Source: Glandiceps talaboti
Taxonomy: Eukaryota > Hemichordata > Enteropneusta > Spengelidae
DNA length: 64,000 nucleotides
Direction of reading: 5' to 3'
NCBI RefSeq assembly: GCF_964340395.1
Contig: NC_135557.1
Location: 21,853,225 to 21,917,224, forward strand
Shown: piece by piece, positions 47,762 through 60,559 of the stretch
Numbering within the stretch: the stretch's first letter is position 1
How the letters are laid out: every line of letters begins with the position of its first letter
Made by a program: the position numbers and the translations under genes
The notes under the pieces: model-generated
Told to the model about the DNA's origin: nothing
The model's input: the letters and a program-made list of their open reading frames with translations, nothing else
Databases searched by the model: none

Positions 47762-48204
47762 TTAAATTGTGTGTTTAAATGTGACAGTATGCAAAGTGTG
47801 AACTTAAAATGACATCACCGAGTCACCAACACTTTCTATGACATCACTGACAATATTGATGACATCATTAAAAGTGATCATGACATCACAAAGCTACTTC
47901 TCAAAACACTCTTTTTTAAACTGTGTTTATTGGTTTTGGACTTACAACAACATCACTGCCAACAAGTTCAACAATATAATGGCAAGCCATCAATTTTTCA
48001 AAACATCAATCTTATTAATTAAACTACAATATGTACTTTCATCAATAATGTAACCATGTGCTATGTTTTGAACATTTGATGACATCAACACAAATATCTA
48101 TGACATCATTATTGGTCCTGATGCCAACCAATCAATGTACTCTACACCTGGACATTTTCATTTAAGTCTTGTTTTTCGCATATTTTACTGGAAAACGAAA
48201 AACA

Positions 48205-48405
48205 CAAAAATAAGTAGTGACTAAAATGCCTTCTTGTACATGAATACAATGTACCAGTCTGGTAATTAGTAAAAAATAAATAGTGACTAAAATGCCTTCT
48301 TGTACATGAACACAATGTACCAGTCTGGTAATTAGTAAAAATAAATAGTGACTAAAATGCCTTCTTGTACATAAACTCAATGTACCAGTCTGGCATTTAG
48401 CATAA
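48205..48405. repeat. Tandem repeat, unit about 68 bp, 3 copies
   Basis: Unit with AGTGACTAAAATGCCTTCTT, GTACATGAA and CAATGTACCAGTCTGG. Confidence 0.9.
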
Positions 48406-48545
48406 ATTCATCTTTGCGAACTAGTTGAAGAGAGTAAACTGCAACATTTTTGTAGTGGGAATATATCTCAAGTTTGTAGTAAATGACGTCACCAATTAAC
48501 AGTATGATGACCAACACTTCATGTGTACATTTAGATATTATTGAC

Positions 48546-48674
48546 CAATATTTTTCTTTGTTCAGTCAAGGAAAATATGAGTGACCTAAGGGGCCTTGTC
48601 ACTATGAGTTGTAAGATGATTAGTGACAAAACCCTTTGGTGACGAGTATTTCTGGCTGAACAAAGAAAAATATT
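48546..48674. mobile_element. MITE family D, copy 2
   Basis: The ends CAATATTTTTCTTTGTTCAG and CTGAACAAAGAAAAATATT are inverted copies. The interior GAAAATATGAGTGACCTAAG matches 22146-22262. Confidence 0.85.
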
Positions 48675-49382
48675 AGAGAATAATATAATTATACCTCCTC
48701 AAGTATAATTTATGAAAAATCGAGAAAAGTAATGTCAATTTAGAACGTTTTGACTCATATTTTGAATACCACAGAACCAGTGACACAGAAACAGATTGTT
48801 GAAATGTAAAAATGACAAGGGTATGTATAATCCATATTTTCTATTCAAAGACAACATTCTGACTTGTGTGTGTGGTATAATTAGTGATATCGCTACACAA
48901 GTGGACACTGTTATGTGTGTGATGTGTTGAACTATTGATAACCCCTAACGACACACAAACCAATTCTTTGTTATTTTACTAGGTACTTTCATAGATAGCT
49001 GAATTCAAAACTCTGGTCAGCTGTATTGTAACTCCCCACATAAAATGTCAGAATTAATTCAAAGGTAAATAAAACATCACAATTTATTGAACAATAGTTA
49101 TGTGATAACAATTTTATGTTACGATAGAATTTCATAATGTATAGTTGGTCGTGTGTTGTACATGTATAAATTGTGTGCATGGCAGTATCACCCAAGTTAT
49201 CAGTTGCTATCAGTTGTTTTGGGTTAACATTCCCCACAAGACACTGGATGTATTTCAGGAACATGGTCCAGTTACCTACATAAATATTGGTTCGCTGACA
49301 TGTACCTATACCAAAGTGTTGGCCGATAGTTGACCTGGAGTTGTATGTAGAATTCAATCGGCTATAAATTACCTTTTTGTTG

Positions 49383-49533
<151 letters not shown>

Positions 49534-50040
49534 CACTATGGTATCTGTACTGTGTATATGTATACTTGTAGTAAAAATAAAAGGACGTGTACCACGTATG
49601 TCTATAAAGTAACACTGTACATGTATGTAGGGCAAATTTGATTTTATGGGTAAAGGTGACTGTGTTTGAGGTTAAAAGTTGACCTCGTGTAACCTCGCTG
49701 TGGTCTTCACATCACATGCATCAGTTTCAGCTTCTTTAGCCATGTCATGGCAACCATTAATTTGTTTGTAACTGATGAGTGAGGTCACATCTAGACACAG
49801 GATCATATTGGGACATTGCAGTGTCACCTAATCTCACAGCTACAAAAATGTTTTGGAACTTGGCAAAGTGCGATGACATTTACATTGTATATCACCTATG
49901 TCTACAACACCACAATTTTTCAGTCAAAATATTGCCTAGTAAACTGTATGCGTTTGTGTGCAGTTTATGGGACCAAAATATTGCCTAGTAAATTGTATGT
50001 GTTTGTGTGCAGTTTATGAGACCAAAATATTGCCTAATAT

Positions 50041-51135
50041 TAAGGGACCGGACAGAATTTACGGCGCGTGGGGGGGGGGGGGGGGGGGGGGGGGGAGAAA
50101 TTATCTCTGACTTGGTTTTTTTCCTTGCCCCCCCCATCCACTGTGACCAAAATTTCACAACCCCCCTTTCAAAGGTATAAAAATTTCACAGCCCCCCCCC
50201 CTCAAATGTATAAAAATTTCATGGCCCCCCCCCCAAAAAAAAAAAGAAAGAAAGAAAAAAAGAAAAAAAGTGCACAATATCCTGCCACCTACAATAACTA
50301 AAAAGAGTACACATTTTTTTGTTACTGTAGCACAACTGTAATATTTCTTTTGGTACTACTATTATGTTACTATTTCAGCCCAAACAACTTAGTAGTTGTA
50401 GAGGAAGTTTTTTAGAAAACAAAACAAAATAAAACATTTTGACCATACATGTAATCATACACATGTATAATCTTGTTTATTTCCCAACTAGACACCATAA
50501 GTAGTCATCACTTAATACCATGGCATTTGATGTGGTGGTCATTCACTGATACATACACAGAAACACAGACACAGAGTAAACACACATTCACATGCGTGAT
50601 TTGTGAAAAAACTGTAGTGGGGACATTTGTGGGGAGTATCTAAGGACATCACATCACCTACATAGTGTATTCAAATATCTATTTATACTCATAACACAAT
50701 AACTATCTAATGTCAGACATTTGTGATGTCATGAAGTGCTAGCAAACTAAGGATTTTATGCACACTGAGGTCTGACAAATATAGCTTTCACTTTCCTACA
50801 CCAAATGCATTACCAATACACATGTAAATGTAAATTAATCTTGAGTAGTGTTTTTATGCTTCACTAAATAGGTACATACAAACGTACACACTTCCATTTT
50901 AATACATAAATGAAAGTGTAGACATTCAATATTAAAGGCGATATCAAGTGCTATCTCATGCATTGCTAAATTTTCTAACATATTAATTTTTTTCAATGAC
51001 AAAATATTTCGCGGACCCCCCTTTCAAACCATGAGAATTTTCATGGCCCCCCTTCAAGCCTCCCATTTTTTTCATGCCCCCCCCAATTTCTCCCCAGCCC
51101 CCCCCCCCCTGCCGTAAATTCTGTCCGGTCCCTAA
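50041..51135. mobile_element. Non-autonomous TIR DNA transposon, PIF/Harbinger-like
   Basis: Inverted ends GGGACCGGACAGAATTTACG and its complement, about 24 bp, flanked on both sides by TAA (a 3-bp target duplication, as in PIF/Harbinger). Next to each end are G- or C-rich homopolymer tracts (G27 at 50070-50096; several C runs at 51010-51110). It is inserted in a 51-bp tandem repeat whose units (GTGTTTGTGTGCAGTTTATG) continue on both sides. No transposase frame. Confidence 0.85.
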
Positions 51136-51490
51136 CTGTATGTGTTTGTGTGCAGTTTATGTGATCAAAATATTGCATAGTAAACTGTATGTGTTTGTGT
51201 GCAGTTTATGATGCCAAAATCATGTCGGGTGGGGAAACTAGAAGCGAGCTGACAATAATTAAAAATTCTTTTGATATCAAACATAACCTGATAAAACCCA
51301 ACCAACATTACAAACAGTATGTTCTTGTTTTGCCAAACTTGTAGTTTTACGAACTAGAATAACCATTATGACCGGTACAATACGTGTAATTGAATGAATT
51401 ACCAAGTAAGAATGAAAAAAATTAAGGGAGGGGGATCGATCCGGGAGGGAGGAAGGAATAAACGAACGAAGTATCGGAACAGACAAACGA

Positions 51491-51548
51491 ATTAATTAAT
51501 TAATTAATCAATCAATCAATCAATCAATCAATTAATTAATTAATTAAT
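51491..51548. repeat. (AATT)n/(AATC)n microsatellite
   Basis: AATT-AATC-AATT tetranucleotide block. Confidence 0.9.
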
Positions 51549-52411
51549 GAGTGGGTAGGTAAAACAAAATTTATCTGAAATATCTCATCAACCTTTACGC
51601 TTAGAAGGTCTTTGAAAATGCACCAGAGCATTGAATAGTTGCCTAATAAAAAAATGTTGGTTCCAGTTACTCGACCCCGCCTAGTTTTCCATGCCGACCT
51701 TAACGAAAAAAAATGTAGTAAAATCGCGTAAATTGTGAAGTCTCATGATCACAAGAAACAGTGGATGCGGCGGAAACTGGCATCAACTGATAAAGACAAT
51801 ATAAAACTGTTCTTCCAATCTGCAATGGCTGTACATCTGATGAGAAGAAACCAAATAACACATACAGAGACCATATGTGGAAAACAAAGGTGTATATATA
51901 ATAAGATAAAAGATCTACCTAAAATACAAAATTTAAAGATAACTTACTTGACTTTGTAAAATTGTATAGAAAAAAAGCCATGGCAGGTACTATATAGGTA
52001 CCGCGTACCGTGGCACCGTTATGAAATGTATAATGGTTCTAAAGTAACAACAATTAATTATCCCAAGAACAATGCACCATTCTAGTTCTCTTATATGTCA
52101 TTTGATAAATTTGAGAGCAATGAAACAACGTAACTTACTAGACATTCGCGCAAAACTGCCCTTGCCCTCCCCCCCCCCCCCCCTGCACCAGTTTACATGA
52201 CACCAGTACAGCACGCATAGCATGATGGGAATATGATTTGACCTTTGACCCAAGAGTGTGCTGACATAATACATGTAGCACTGCACGTTTCTGCAGATCT
52301 GCAGAGTAGCGACGACGAGACGAGCCAACCATCATACAAATTATCACACATACACACAACGTACCTATACCAGTATCCAAGAACACAACGCCAGTGATTA
52401 CCACTGCAAGT

Positions 52412-55400
52412 ATGAGTATTCTAGCACGATGTATCTCCCAGTCGGGTTATCGGCTGGCCAGAGAAACTTTCAAGTTGAAATTACTGTGTAAAACACCCCC
52501 CGTCGTCGGAATATCTGAATTCAGCCGATGTTTGTCAACGTCATTACCGGATAATTTACTGTTTCGGCAGGTACGTCTGTTTTGATTTTATAAGACGCCA
52601 GCCTCTCCTCCGCCAATATACTTATCTGTGTTTGAAGTAACAGTTTTTATCGTGTTCTTTGCGTCCGATTATGATATGTGTGTGTGGGGGGGGGGGGGGG
52701 GGATACAAACCTAGTAGTAGTACATGAGTATGGGGCACATTATTGTTATCAATATCATGACCATTGTATTGACACCGGGTGTTACTTTCATAAATCATAT
52801 GATATAGTGATTGGGATGGGTGGTAATTCCAGAATTACGTTTGTCTTCAGCTAGCAAATCGGTTTGCTCGTAAAAGTTTTTTGTTATTGCTTTTTTTTTC
52901 ATTTCCCTTCTTTGCGGATCTCATAGTGTCAGTTTTGGCGACCAAGGCTATTTATACTTCGAGTATTACCCTATAATCACAATGTTATGTAATCTACAGA
53001 TATCCACCACTTTAAGTTGTGCAACTACCAGTGTTGACCATATTTAGTGCAATGTGATATTTACTTGATTTACGGACAATGCACTGATTCCAGGACACTG
53101 CAAGTCACATGACTAAAAATAGTAGGCGCTGTCCGTCTACACCAATCACACTGTAGTGTTAGCATGACGTCAGTGGGTATACAGCTGGACGTGTAAGCTA
53201 ATTAGTAACTGTGTTTATCTGTTTGCCTATACAGTATAGCAAGGACTTGACAGTAAGAAGCTGAAAGAAACAAACAAATAATCTAACTGACTAACTAACT
53301 CAGCTGTATCACAGATGATATTAAAAAAAAATAGTTATTTTTATTGATTGTTTTATTAATTTTTTTTATATGGGCCTTGAGCCTGATCCAAACAATAAAA
53401 AAATGTATCCAATAAATATAATAGTGCCTATCAATCTTGCATTCTCAACTGTTTCATATTTCACCAGCAGTCCTATAAATAAAATATCTCCCACCATGTT
53501 CTATTTCAATTATTTCACCAGCAGTCCAATAAATGAAATATCTCCCACCATGTTCTATTTCAATTAGTTCACCAGCAGTCCTATAAATGAAATATCTCCC
53601 ACCATGTTCTATTTCAGTTATTTGACCAGCAGTCCTATAAATAAAATATCTCCCACCATGTTCTATTTCAGTTATTTCACCAGCAGACCTATGAATGAAA
53701 TATCCTCCACCATATTATATTTGTTAGTTCACCAGCAGTCCTATAAATGAAATATTTCCCACCATGTTCTATTTCAGTTATTTGACCAGCAGTCCTATAA
53801 ATGAAATATTTCTCACCATGTTCTATTTCAGTTATTTGACCAGCAGTCCTATACATACACATATCTGTTAGCTGATACAGAAAAGAAGGAAGCCATTTTG
53901 ATTGATCCTGTATTTGAATTAGCAAAGAGAGATGTTCAGCTAGTGCAAGACTTAGGGCTGAAATTAGTGTATGCACGTAAGTATATAAATACTGTCTATA
54001 GCAACAAACAGATAGATATATAAAATAGTAATAAACCTAATAATAACTTTATTGCCAGGAATTACGAGCTTGTAAAATACTCAAAACTTCTACAAAAAAT
54101 TAAAATATCAAAAATTATAAGTCAAATGAACCAGAAGTACATGTAGTGCATAGAATTACAAATTAAATTTCTGGCTAGGGCTGCAAAATTAGTTCCTAAG
54201 AACTAGTTAAGCTTGTGGCTCCAAAGGACTTCACTCGGTGTGATTATGTGGTGCATTTTTGTCAGACTGATAAGTCTGGATATGCGTGGTCTTGGTTACT
54301 AAGACTCTCATCCCTGGGAGCTCTTCTCTGAGAGAACCCTGACAAGAGTATTGGGGGAATGACATTCCAACTACTCCATGCCAGATATACAAATGTATCT
54401 CTGGGAGCACAGTGTATGATGGAGAATACTTCACATCCAACTGCAACAATTTAGGTGCCTCATAGGAGAGCCCCAGTGGTGAGAATCTGGGTGACAGAGA
54501 CTAGGATATGCAGGAAGTGACTATAGTCAGCATGCATAAGTATTTTTCAGCATCTGTAGTCACTATGTATGCATATCTAAATACAAATACTGCATTTAAG
54601 CTCTTTGTCAGAGAGTCCAAATTCCTCCTCTTACAATCTTAAAAGTCCTAGCTAATAGTATAGTCTAGTTATAGATAGTGTGTGCTACATGTAAAGCTTT
54701 GTTATTTTATTAATATATGTGTATAGGTTTTATTTAAACTAGCCTGGAGTTCATGCTGATGTAGCTGTTATAGGAGATGTCTAAATAATAACACAACTGT
54801 ACATGTACATGTATTGTACAATGTACACCAAAGTTTGAGGTAGCAAATTCACTCTAGCACTGTCCCAACCTCGTTTATTTTGAAGATGGATTAAACTGAT
54901 CCAGATCATTTTAATCTGCATCAAAGCCACTCCAAACTCACTAGCTTTGATTGATATTACTTTGATTAGCCACTGGTGGTTAATTTGTATTGAAGTCCAA
55001 TTAACTGATATGGATTGAAGACTACTCAGGGTTTTGGTTTCAAATCGAATCAGATAGCGATGAGCTAGGCCTGGTGGGGACCAACGGGAATGTACTAAAT
55101 ACATGTATTATAGTGTCAATATATTATACCAATTTATCATAATAATGATAATGTTGGTTTCATATAGAGATTTCCCACTGTGCTCAAAGCGCTTTACCAA
55201 TTGTTATCCTGGCACAGATCTGTAGCAGAATAAGCCCTTTACTTCCTCAACTCCCTGGGGAGCATACAATCCATTGCAGCCTTTATAAGTGCACAGGATT
55301 AAAGCATTCACATTGCAACCGCTATCTTATACAGCTGTGTTGAAATGACAGAGGCACAGTCATGGTTCAAAGCTTGCCCAAGGACTTTGCCAAATTTCTA

Positions 55401-58400
55401 GTACAGGTGACACATGCACTGCATCACGTGCGCACCTCATAACTCTGATAAAAATATTTGTATATCAAAAATCCGAAATCATGATGAATTATGTCAGTTC
55501 TGTTTTGTATTAATAGTAACATACTAAGTAGGGTCAAACCATGTCATAAATCCCAACGCAGTTTGTTGTCACTTTGTGTACAGCTGGTTTAACTTTAAGT
55601 GGAGTCTAGTCATTATTTATTACATGTTGACAGTTTGTAACTGTTTGTAATCCTTAGTCTAGTATATTACAAATTAAGATTTTAACAGGTTTTGTTGTAC
55701 ATTTGGCAAATGTCTGTCAACTGAGTGAAAATATAGGCCAGACTACGTGCATGAAAGCTGTAAGCTGGCAACAAGCTACATGTATAAGTTCCATAATAAT
55801 AATAATAATAATAATAATGTTGGTTTCTTATATAGCGCTTTCCCACTCCGTGCTCAAAGTGCTTTACAGTTATTACCCCCATACCTGCTACAAGCTTACA
55901 AGCTGCAAGAAATTGTGACAATAGGGAACTTACAAACCCGCCATGTTGAATGTTGCATCATGGGAAATGTGATAATAAATACTAATCATTTAGCATTGTA
56001 AACAATATTGTTACATTGTTTATAACCAGGAATGATCAATTCATAGTCACCCTGACTATTGTGGGAGGTTAACTTTATCAGTAGCTCCAGATTAGGTATT
56101 ACGATAACCTTAGATAATCCCATAGTCCTTTGTGTCTGAGCATGCTCAGTTTGGATTGCAAGTTCCCTATTAGGTTCTCTACAAGTAGAGAACAAGATAG
56201 CTCTGCAATAAAGATATAGAGTTTCAGTAATAGCCTGACTTGTAATGGTTGGTTGGTTGTACTACATACATTATGTCTAGCTATAAAAACCATACAATGG
56301 TAGAGAAAGTAAGACCATTGACAACAAGGCTATGGGCTAGTCCAACAATTGTCACATGCTTACAGCAAGCCTGTAAGGTTGCAAGATGCCAAGCATACAT
56401 GTTTTGTTTTTAAGCTCACACTTAAAGGAATCAATCTCTTTTTTACAAGCTTACATAGAGGTGGGGGGAGGGGGGGGTATATCTAGTCTTGCTGCTAGAC
56501 GTTCGGGCTTTCTTTCGATGCTATAACTATAAGCGAACGAAGTTCGCATGTGAGGGCTTGCCCGAACAGTCTAGCGAATGTCATTTTCAGACCGGACATT
56601 CCATTGAGATTACGATAAGCGGTGGGTTGGGCCATATATGCATATATATACTTTAATATATTCAATCTCTGCATGCAGGTGTTAACAAACACATTTATGT
56701 CATTACTATGTCTTATCAGTTTATGGTAATTGTGTTTGATGAGTGTGTAGACGTTGTCATTCACACATTTTAGTTAACGCATTGGTGGTTATTTTTACAA
56801 GCCCCTCCTTAAGATGAATATGCATGAAAATTTAGCTATTGTCCTCTGTTTGTGCTTGTCGCTAATACGGTTCTCTGATTGGCAGTTATTTATATCCTGA
56901 TGACATTCGCTAAACCTCGGATGTTCCATCCTCGATAGCATTGTTCGGCTGTGTGTTGTATTTTATCGGAAGAACATCCGAGGGCTAGCTGATAGACTAG
57001 GGTATATCTTGATTTTGTAATCAAAGCAAATATTGGTGTATGTAGAACAAAGTTATGTCATTCAATCTATACAGAAATAAAGTATCATTGAAGAAGCTTT
57101 CTTCATCAGATTTTAATCACCTAAATCACGGCTTTGTTTAAGGTTCCACTGAGATATGTATTTAGTATATATTTGTTTTTCTAGTTTTGACATTTGCCAT
57201 CCTTTTATAAATGTACTAGTCTGATATGTTACATGTCAACTCTGCATATCAGCAGTTATGATTTCTGACACCCAAGGTGAACTTTGACCTCTTATCACAG
57301 CCACAATAATTTAGTTTTCAGTACATTGTATACCAATAGTGTATATGAGAGAAATCCAGGTAAATTGTATAATTTTCGAGTATGTTTTGCCAAAATTGAA
57401 TATCCTGTAAACTCATAACAGAAAAACTAAATGCTTTGGCAACAATGCACACGGTAAGACTACATGTGCCTCAGATAAGTGCAAGATGTCTAGCACTGCC
57501 AAACAAACTGTATTTTGAAGCATAGATACTTAGCAACAAATCCAGAGAGAGGATGGATACATAAACAACTCATATTGATCCAATTATATCTTTTGCATTA
57601 AATCCAACACGTCAGGTGATGTGAAATGACATATCTGTACAGACACTTCACAGAAAATGCAATTAATTATATGTAACTGGTTTACTCAGCCAAAGGCTAT
57701 GAGATTCATGTTATAACTAAATTCCACACACAGCTATCACTTCTGTGTAATGTATATTGTGATTTGCAGTGAAGATCTGCTATCAATTCTATGTTTGTAT
57801 GTTGTGACTTGCAGTGAATACACATGTCCATGCAGATCACGTGACTGGAACAGGAGAACTCAAGAAACGTGTAGCATGCCGTAGTGTGATAGCTGAAGTG
57901 TCTGGTGCTGATGCCGACATCAAAGTAAAAGAAGGAGATGCTATTATGTTTGGAGAACATGTAAGTTGACAGTCTATGGTGGATGTACCATTACATTGGG
58001 ATAGATAACATTTAAATTGGTTGAATTTAGTTGGTTAGTTAGTTGGTTAGTTTGCTGGTTGGTTAGTTAGTTGGTTGGTTGGTTAGTTAGTTGGTTGGTT
58101 GGTTAGTTAGTTGGTTGGTTAGTTGGTTAATTGGTTGGTTGGTTGGTTGGTTGGTTGTTCTTATTGTTGTAATTAAAAGTATTATTGACCCCTGGCCATA
58201 CAGCTGGATGTTTGACCCATGTGTACTTAGCAGTCACTATATTTATAGGTATATATTGCTTTTATTGCAGTCACTAAAAGTGTTATCAACCCCCTGGCCA
58301 TACAGCTGGATGTTTGACCTATGTGTACCTAGCAGTTAGTGCATTTATCGGTGTATATTGCTTTTGTTACAGTCACTAAAAGTATTATCAACCCCTGGCC

Positions 58401-59852
58401 ATACAGCTGGATGTTTGACATATGTGTACGTAGCAGTTAGTGCATTTATAGGTGTAAATTGCTTTTGTTACAGTCACTAAAAGTATTATCGACCCCTGGC
58501 CATACAGCTGGATGTTTGTCCTATGTGTACTATCACAATGGTAAAGCAGTTGCTGCATTTACTGGGGATGCATTGTTAATAAGGGGATGTGGAAGAACTG
58601 ATTTCCAAGAAGGTAATCATAATTTTTATTCCTACTACATTATCTGCTAAACATTTATTCCCTTTCTATAAGGACACTTAAGTAGACATCTGTTACCATG
58701 ACGTCACTATTTCTCTGAGGCTAAAAGCCAAGGGAGATAGTTACTATATAAAAGCACACAAGGTAATATGACATCTGCTAGCATCTAATATGACATCTGA
58801 ATAGACCGGCATGTAAAATTTATCAAATCAGATGATGTACTCTATATTTATTGTCTCTTTGAATCAGGTGATTCTGGTCAACTGTATGACAACGTACATG
58901 GGAAGATTTTATCATTACCAGCCTCAACATTGCTATACCCAGCACATGATTATAATGGTAAGTTTTACCCAGCACATGATTATAATGGTAAGTTTTACCC
59001 AGCACATTAATTTAAGGGTAAGTTTTACCCAGCACATGATTATAATGGTAAGTTTTACCCAGCACATGATTATAATGGTAAGTTTTACCCAGCACATGAT
59101 TATAATGGTAAGTTTTACCCAGCACATGATTATAATGGTAAGTTTTACCCAGCACATTAATTTAATGGTAAGTTTTACCCAGCACATGATAATAATGAAA
59201 AATTTTACTCTATTCTTATCAGAGTAACCCATGGCAACATTTTCGTCACACATAACTGAATGTTTTTATTTGTGGTTTACCTTTAGGTCAAACAGTTACT
59301 ACAGTTGCAGAAGAGCTCAAACATAATCCAAGATTAACAAAATCAAAAGACGAATTCAAGGAAATCATGAAAAATTTAAACTTGCCATATCCTAAAGCTA
59401 TTGGTAAGTTTCACCATAGAGGGTGCTATGCACCTGACAAGTGTCATTCAGTTATTACATAGATTTTGCAGTATTAGTGTGTATGGTTTGTTTGTGTTGG
59501 TGTTGTCATGGAAATAAAAATAATTGTTCTGCAGCAATCCTAAATAGACTTCTATGCTAAATGCATAGAAGTCTATTTAGTATTACCACATTTCTGCCTT
59601 CTCAGTTTTTAGTATACTGAAAATTGTAGTAAAACAAATAGGAGAATCTGCCTCTTCAAGGTAACTTAAAATGGGATATAAAATCCTAACAAGTTAACTA
59701 CTCTTTTAACAATATCAATTCGTATATGGTAACTTACTTTTCACTGTGTGATACATGTTTCTATTTCATATTATTGTAACATTGCAGACAGAGCATTACC
59801 TGCCAACATGGTGTGTGGACTCTATGAGGTGCCAGAACAAACAAAATCATGA
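52412..59852 (+). CDS. ETHE1: Persulfide dioxygenase ETHE1, mitochondrial
   Basis: Seven exons: 52412-52570, 53832-53976, 57815-57960, 58474-58612, 58868-58957, 59287-59403, 59788-59852 (stop TGA). Phases agree; 286 aa, against 254 in human. ETHE1 is a non-haem Fe(II) metallo-beta-lactamase-fold enzyme that oxidises glutathione persulfide to sulfite in mitochondrial sulfide breakdown. Seen: a basic, acid-poor N-terminal 45 residues fitting a mitochondrial presequence; THVHADH at about 104-110; PGHTAGC with His160; [16 protein letters not shown] with Asp182 and the glutathione-contacting Arg/Gly loop; and PAHDY with His223. The iron ligands of the family (two His and one Asp) are thus all present. 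AATAAA at 59959 is a likely poly-A signal. Three exon edges carry minisatellites. The first codon of exon 3 gives Leu where vertebrates have Val. Confidence 0.95.
52686..52702. repeat. Poly-G tract
   Basis: G run in ETHE1 intron 1. Similar G or C homopolymers occur at 1033, 28007, 50070 and 52168. Confidence 0.9.
53463..53855 (+). repeat. Exon-junction minisatellite, ETHE1 exon 2 acceptor, unit about 54 bp, 7-8 copies
   Basis: The unit reads TTCTATTTCAG|TTATTTGACC then AGCAGTCCTATAAATGAAAT. The genuine acceptor (53831) and the first 24 coding bases (TTATTTGACCAGCAGTCCTA) are the last copy. Copies upstream in intron 1 keep the polypyrimidine/AG acceptor but read TATAAATGA, a stop, about eight codons in. 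Confidence 0.95.
55139..55438 (-). mobile_element. SINE-like repeat family F, copy 2
   Basis: The longest of three copies, with TGTGCTCAAAGCGCTTTACC, CAACTCCCTGGGGAGCATAC and CATTGCAGCC. An (ATT)-type tail lies on the left. ETHE1 intron 2. Confidence 0.75.
55792..55879 (-). mobile_element. SINE-like repeat family F, copy 3 (fragment)
   Basis: (AAT)n followed by TTGGTTTCTTATATAGCGCT and GTGCTCAAAGTGCTTTACAG only. ETHE1 intron 2. Confidence 0.75.
55922..56169 (+). mobile_element. MITE family A, copy 2
   Basis: About 248 bp, TA-bounded with inverted ends GGGAACTTACAA / TTGCAAGTTCCC. It is near-identical in order to 16446-16681 except for a 12-15 bp gap. ETHE1 intron 2. Confidence 0.87.
56482..57001 (+). 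mobile_element. MITE family B, copy 2 (longer)
   Basis: Ends CTAGTCTTGCTGCTAGACG and CTAGCTGATAGACTAG are imperfect inverted repeats. Sub-terminal blocks GTTCGGGC and GAACATCCGAG match the short copy at 16806-16920. No coding frame inside. ETHE1 intron 2. Confidence 0.78.
58020..58160. repeat. (GGTT/AGTT)n microsatellite
   Basis: Tetranucleotide run in ETHE1 intron 3 directly before the exon 4 acceptor repeats. Confidence 0.93.
58167..58530 (+). repeat. Exon-junction minisatellite, ETHE1 exon 4 acceptor, unit about 101 bp, 4 copies
   Basis: Each unit carries TTTTGTTACAG|TCACTAAAAG and the first 57 or so coding bases of exon 4, including the codons for the metal-site motif PGHTAGC. The last copy (from 58474) is the real exon. 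The first copy has lost its AG context, and copy 2 has an extra C in the GACCCC run. Confidence 0.93.
58938..59200 (+). repeat. Exon-junction minisatellite, ETHE1 exon 5 donor, unit 30 bp, about 9 copies
   Basis: The unit CCCAGCACATGATTATAATG|GTAAGTTTTA is the end of exon 5 (PAHDYN) plus its donor. The second copy (donor after 58987) is in the same phase and stop-free. The third copy has a TAA in the exon frame (CATTAATTTAA). Confidence 0.97.
59540..59580. repeat. 18-bp perfect hairpin with 5-base loop
   Basis: CTAAATAGACTTCTATGC, loop TAAAT, then its exact reverse complement. It lies in ETHE1 intron 6. Confidence 0.93.
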
Positions 59853-60559
59853 AGATATTGGAATACATTTGGTGAGATGCAAAGTTAACAAAGAAGATGT
59901 TAAGGGGTTTGGGTAGGGTTGATTTCAACCAAGATGGGGTTGGAGGTACTTTACACCAAATAAAATGTCATGGTATTGAAATGAAAAAGCTGCACCTATT
60001 ATTATGAACCATGATTTTAATATATAGTGACGCCATAACAATATTTATTGTAATTAACAATTGGTTTTATGTACTGTTATCATAATATATAATTGGGGGG
60101 AGGGATGGGATAGGGTCCAAGTTCACTATTTTATATTACAAATTTATTGCAATATTAGTTAAAGTTCAATTTTATACAAGATTGCTACTAGTCCGTAAGG
60201 TATTCCATGACGGCGCCCTCACACATCAGTCAACTGTATGCTGGTGAGGGCAAAGCGATTTGAAAATATCTTACAGTCAAGATTGCTACTGAATTCATGA
60301 ATTGTGTACTTTCCTTCATAATTGATTATCTTCCTTCATAAACAGGTTGACAATGAGTTTGTAATTTTATACAAATATATATCACGAGAAGGCAGTATTT
60401 TACAAAATAGTGATCAGCCAATCTTTGGTCAGAAAAGTTGGTGTATCAATAAAAGCTAGTTTTGAATGGAATTCTTACAAATGTGTTGTCTCTATGTTAC
60501 AAATAGTATACCAAACATAACTTTGCTTGTGTATACTATTTTCATTAATTACATTGTGT

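Noticed and set aside
52138-52404. Minus-strand frame with a hydrophobic start, 8 bases from the ETHE1 ATG
   Set aside because: It begins at GTG. The first ATG lies after the hydrophobic part, and no family resemblance or splice structure supports it.
58832-59227. 131-codon frame with repeated [10 protein letters not shown]
   Set aside because: Off-frame reading of the 30-bp ETHE1 exon 5 junction repeat; the true exon frame reads PAHDYN.
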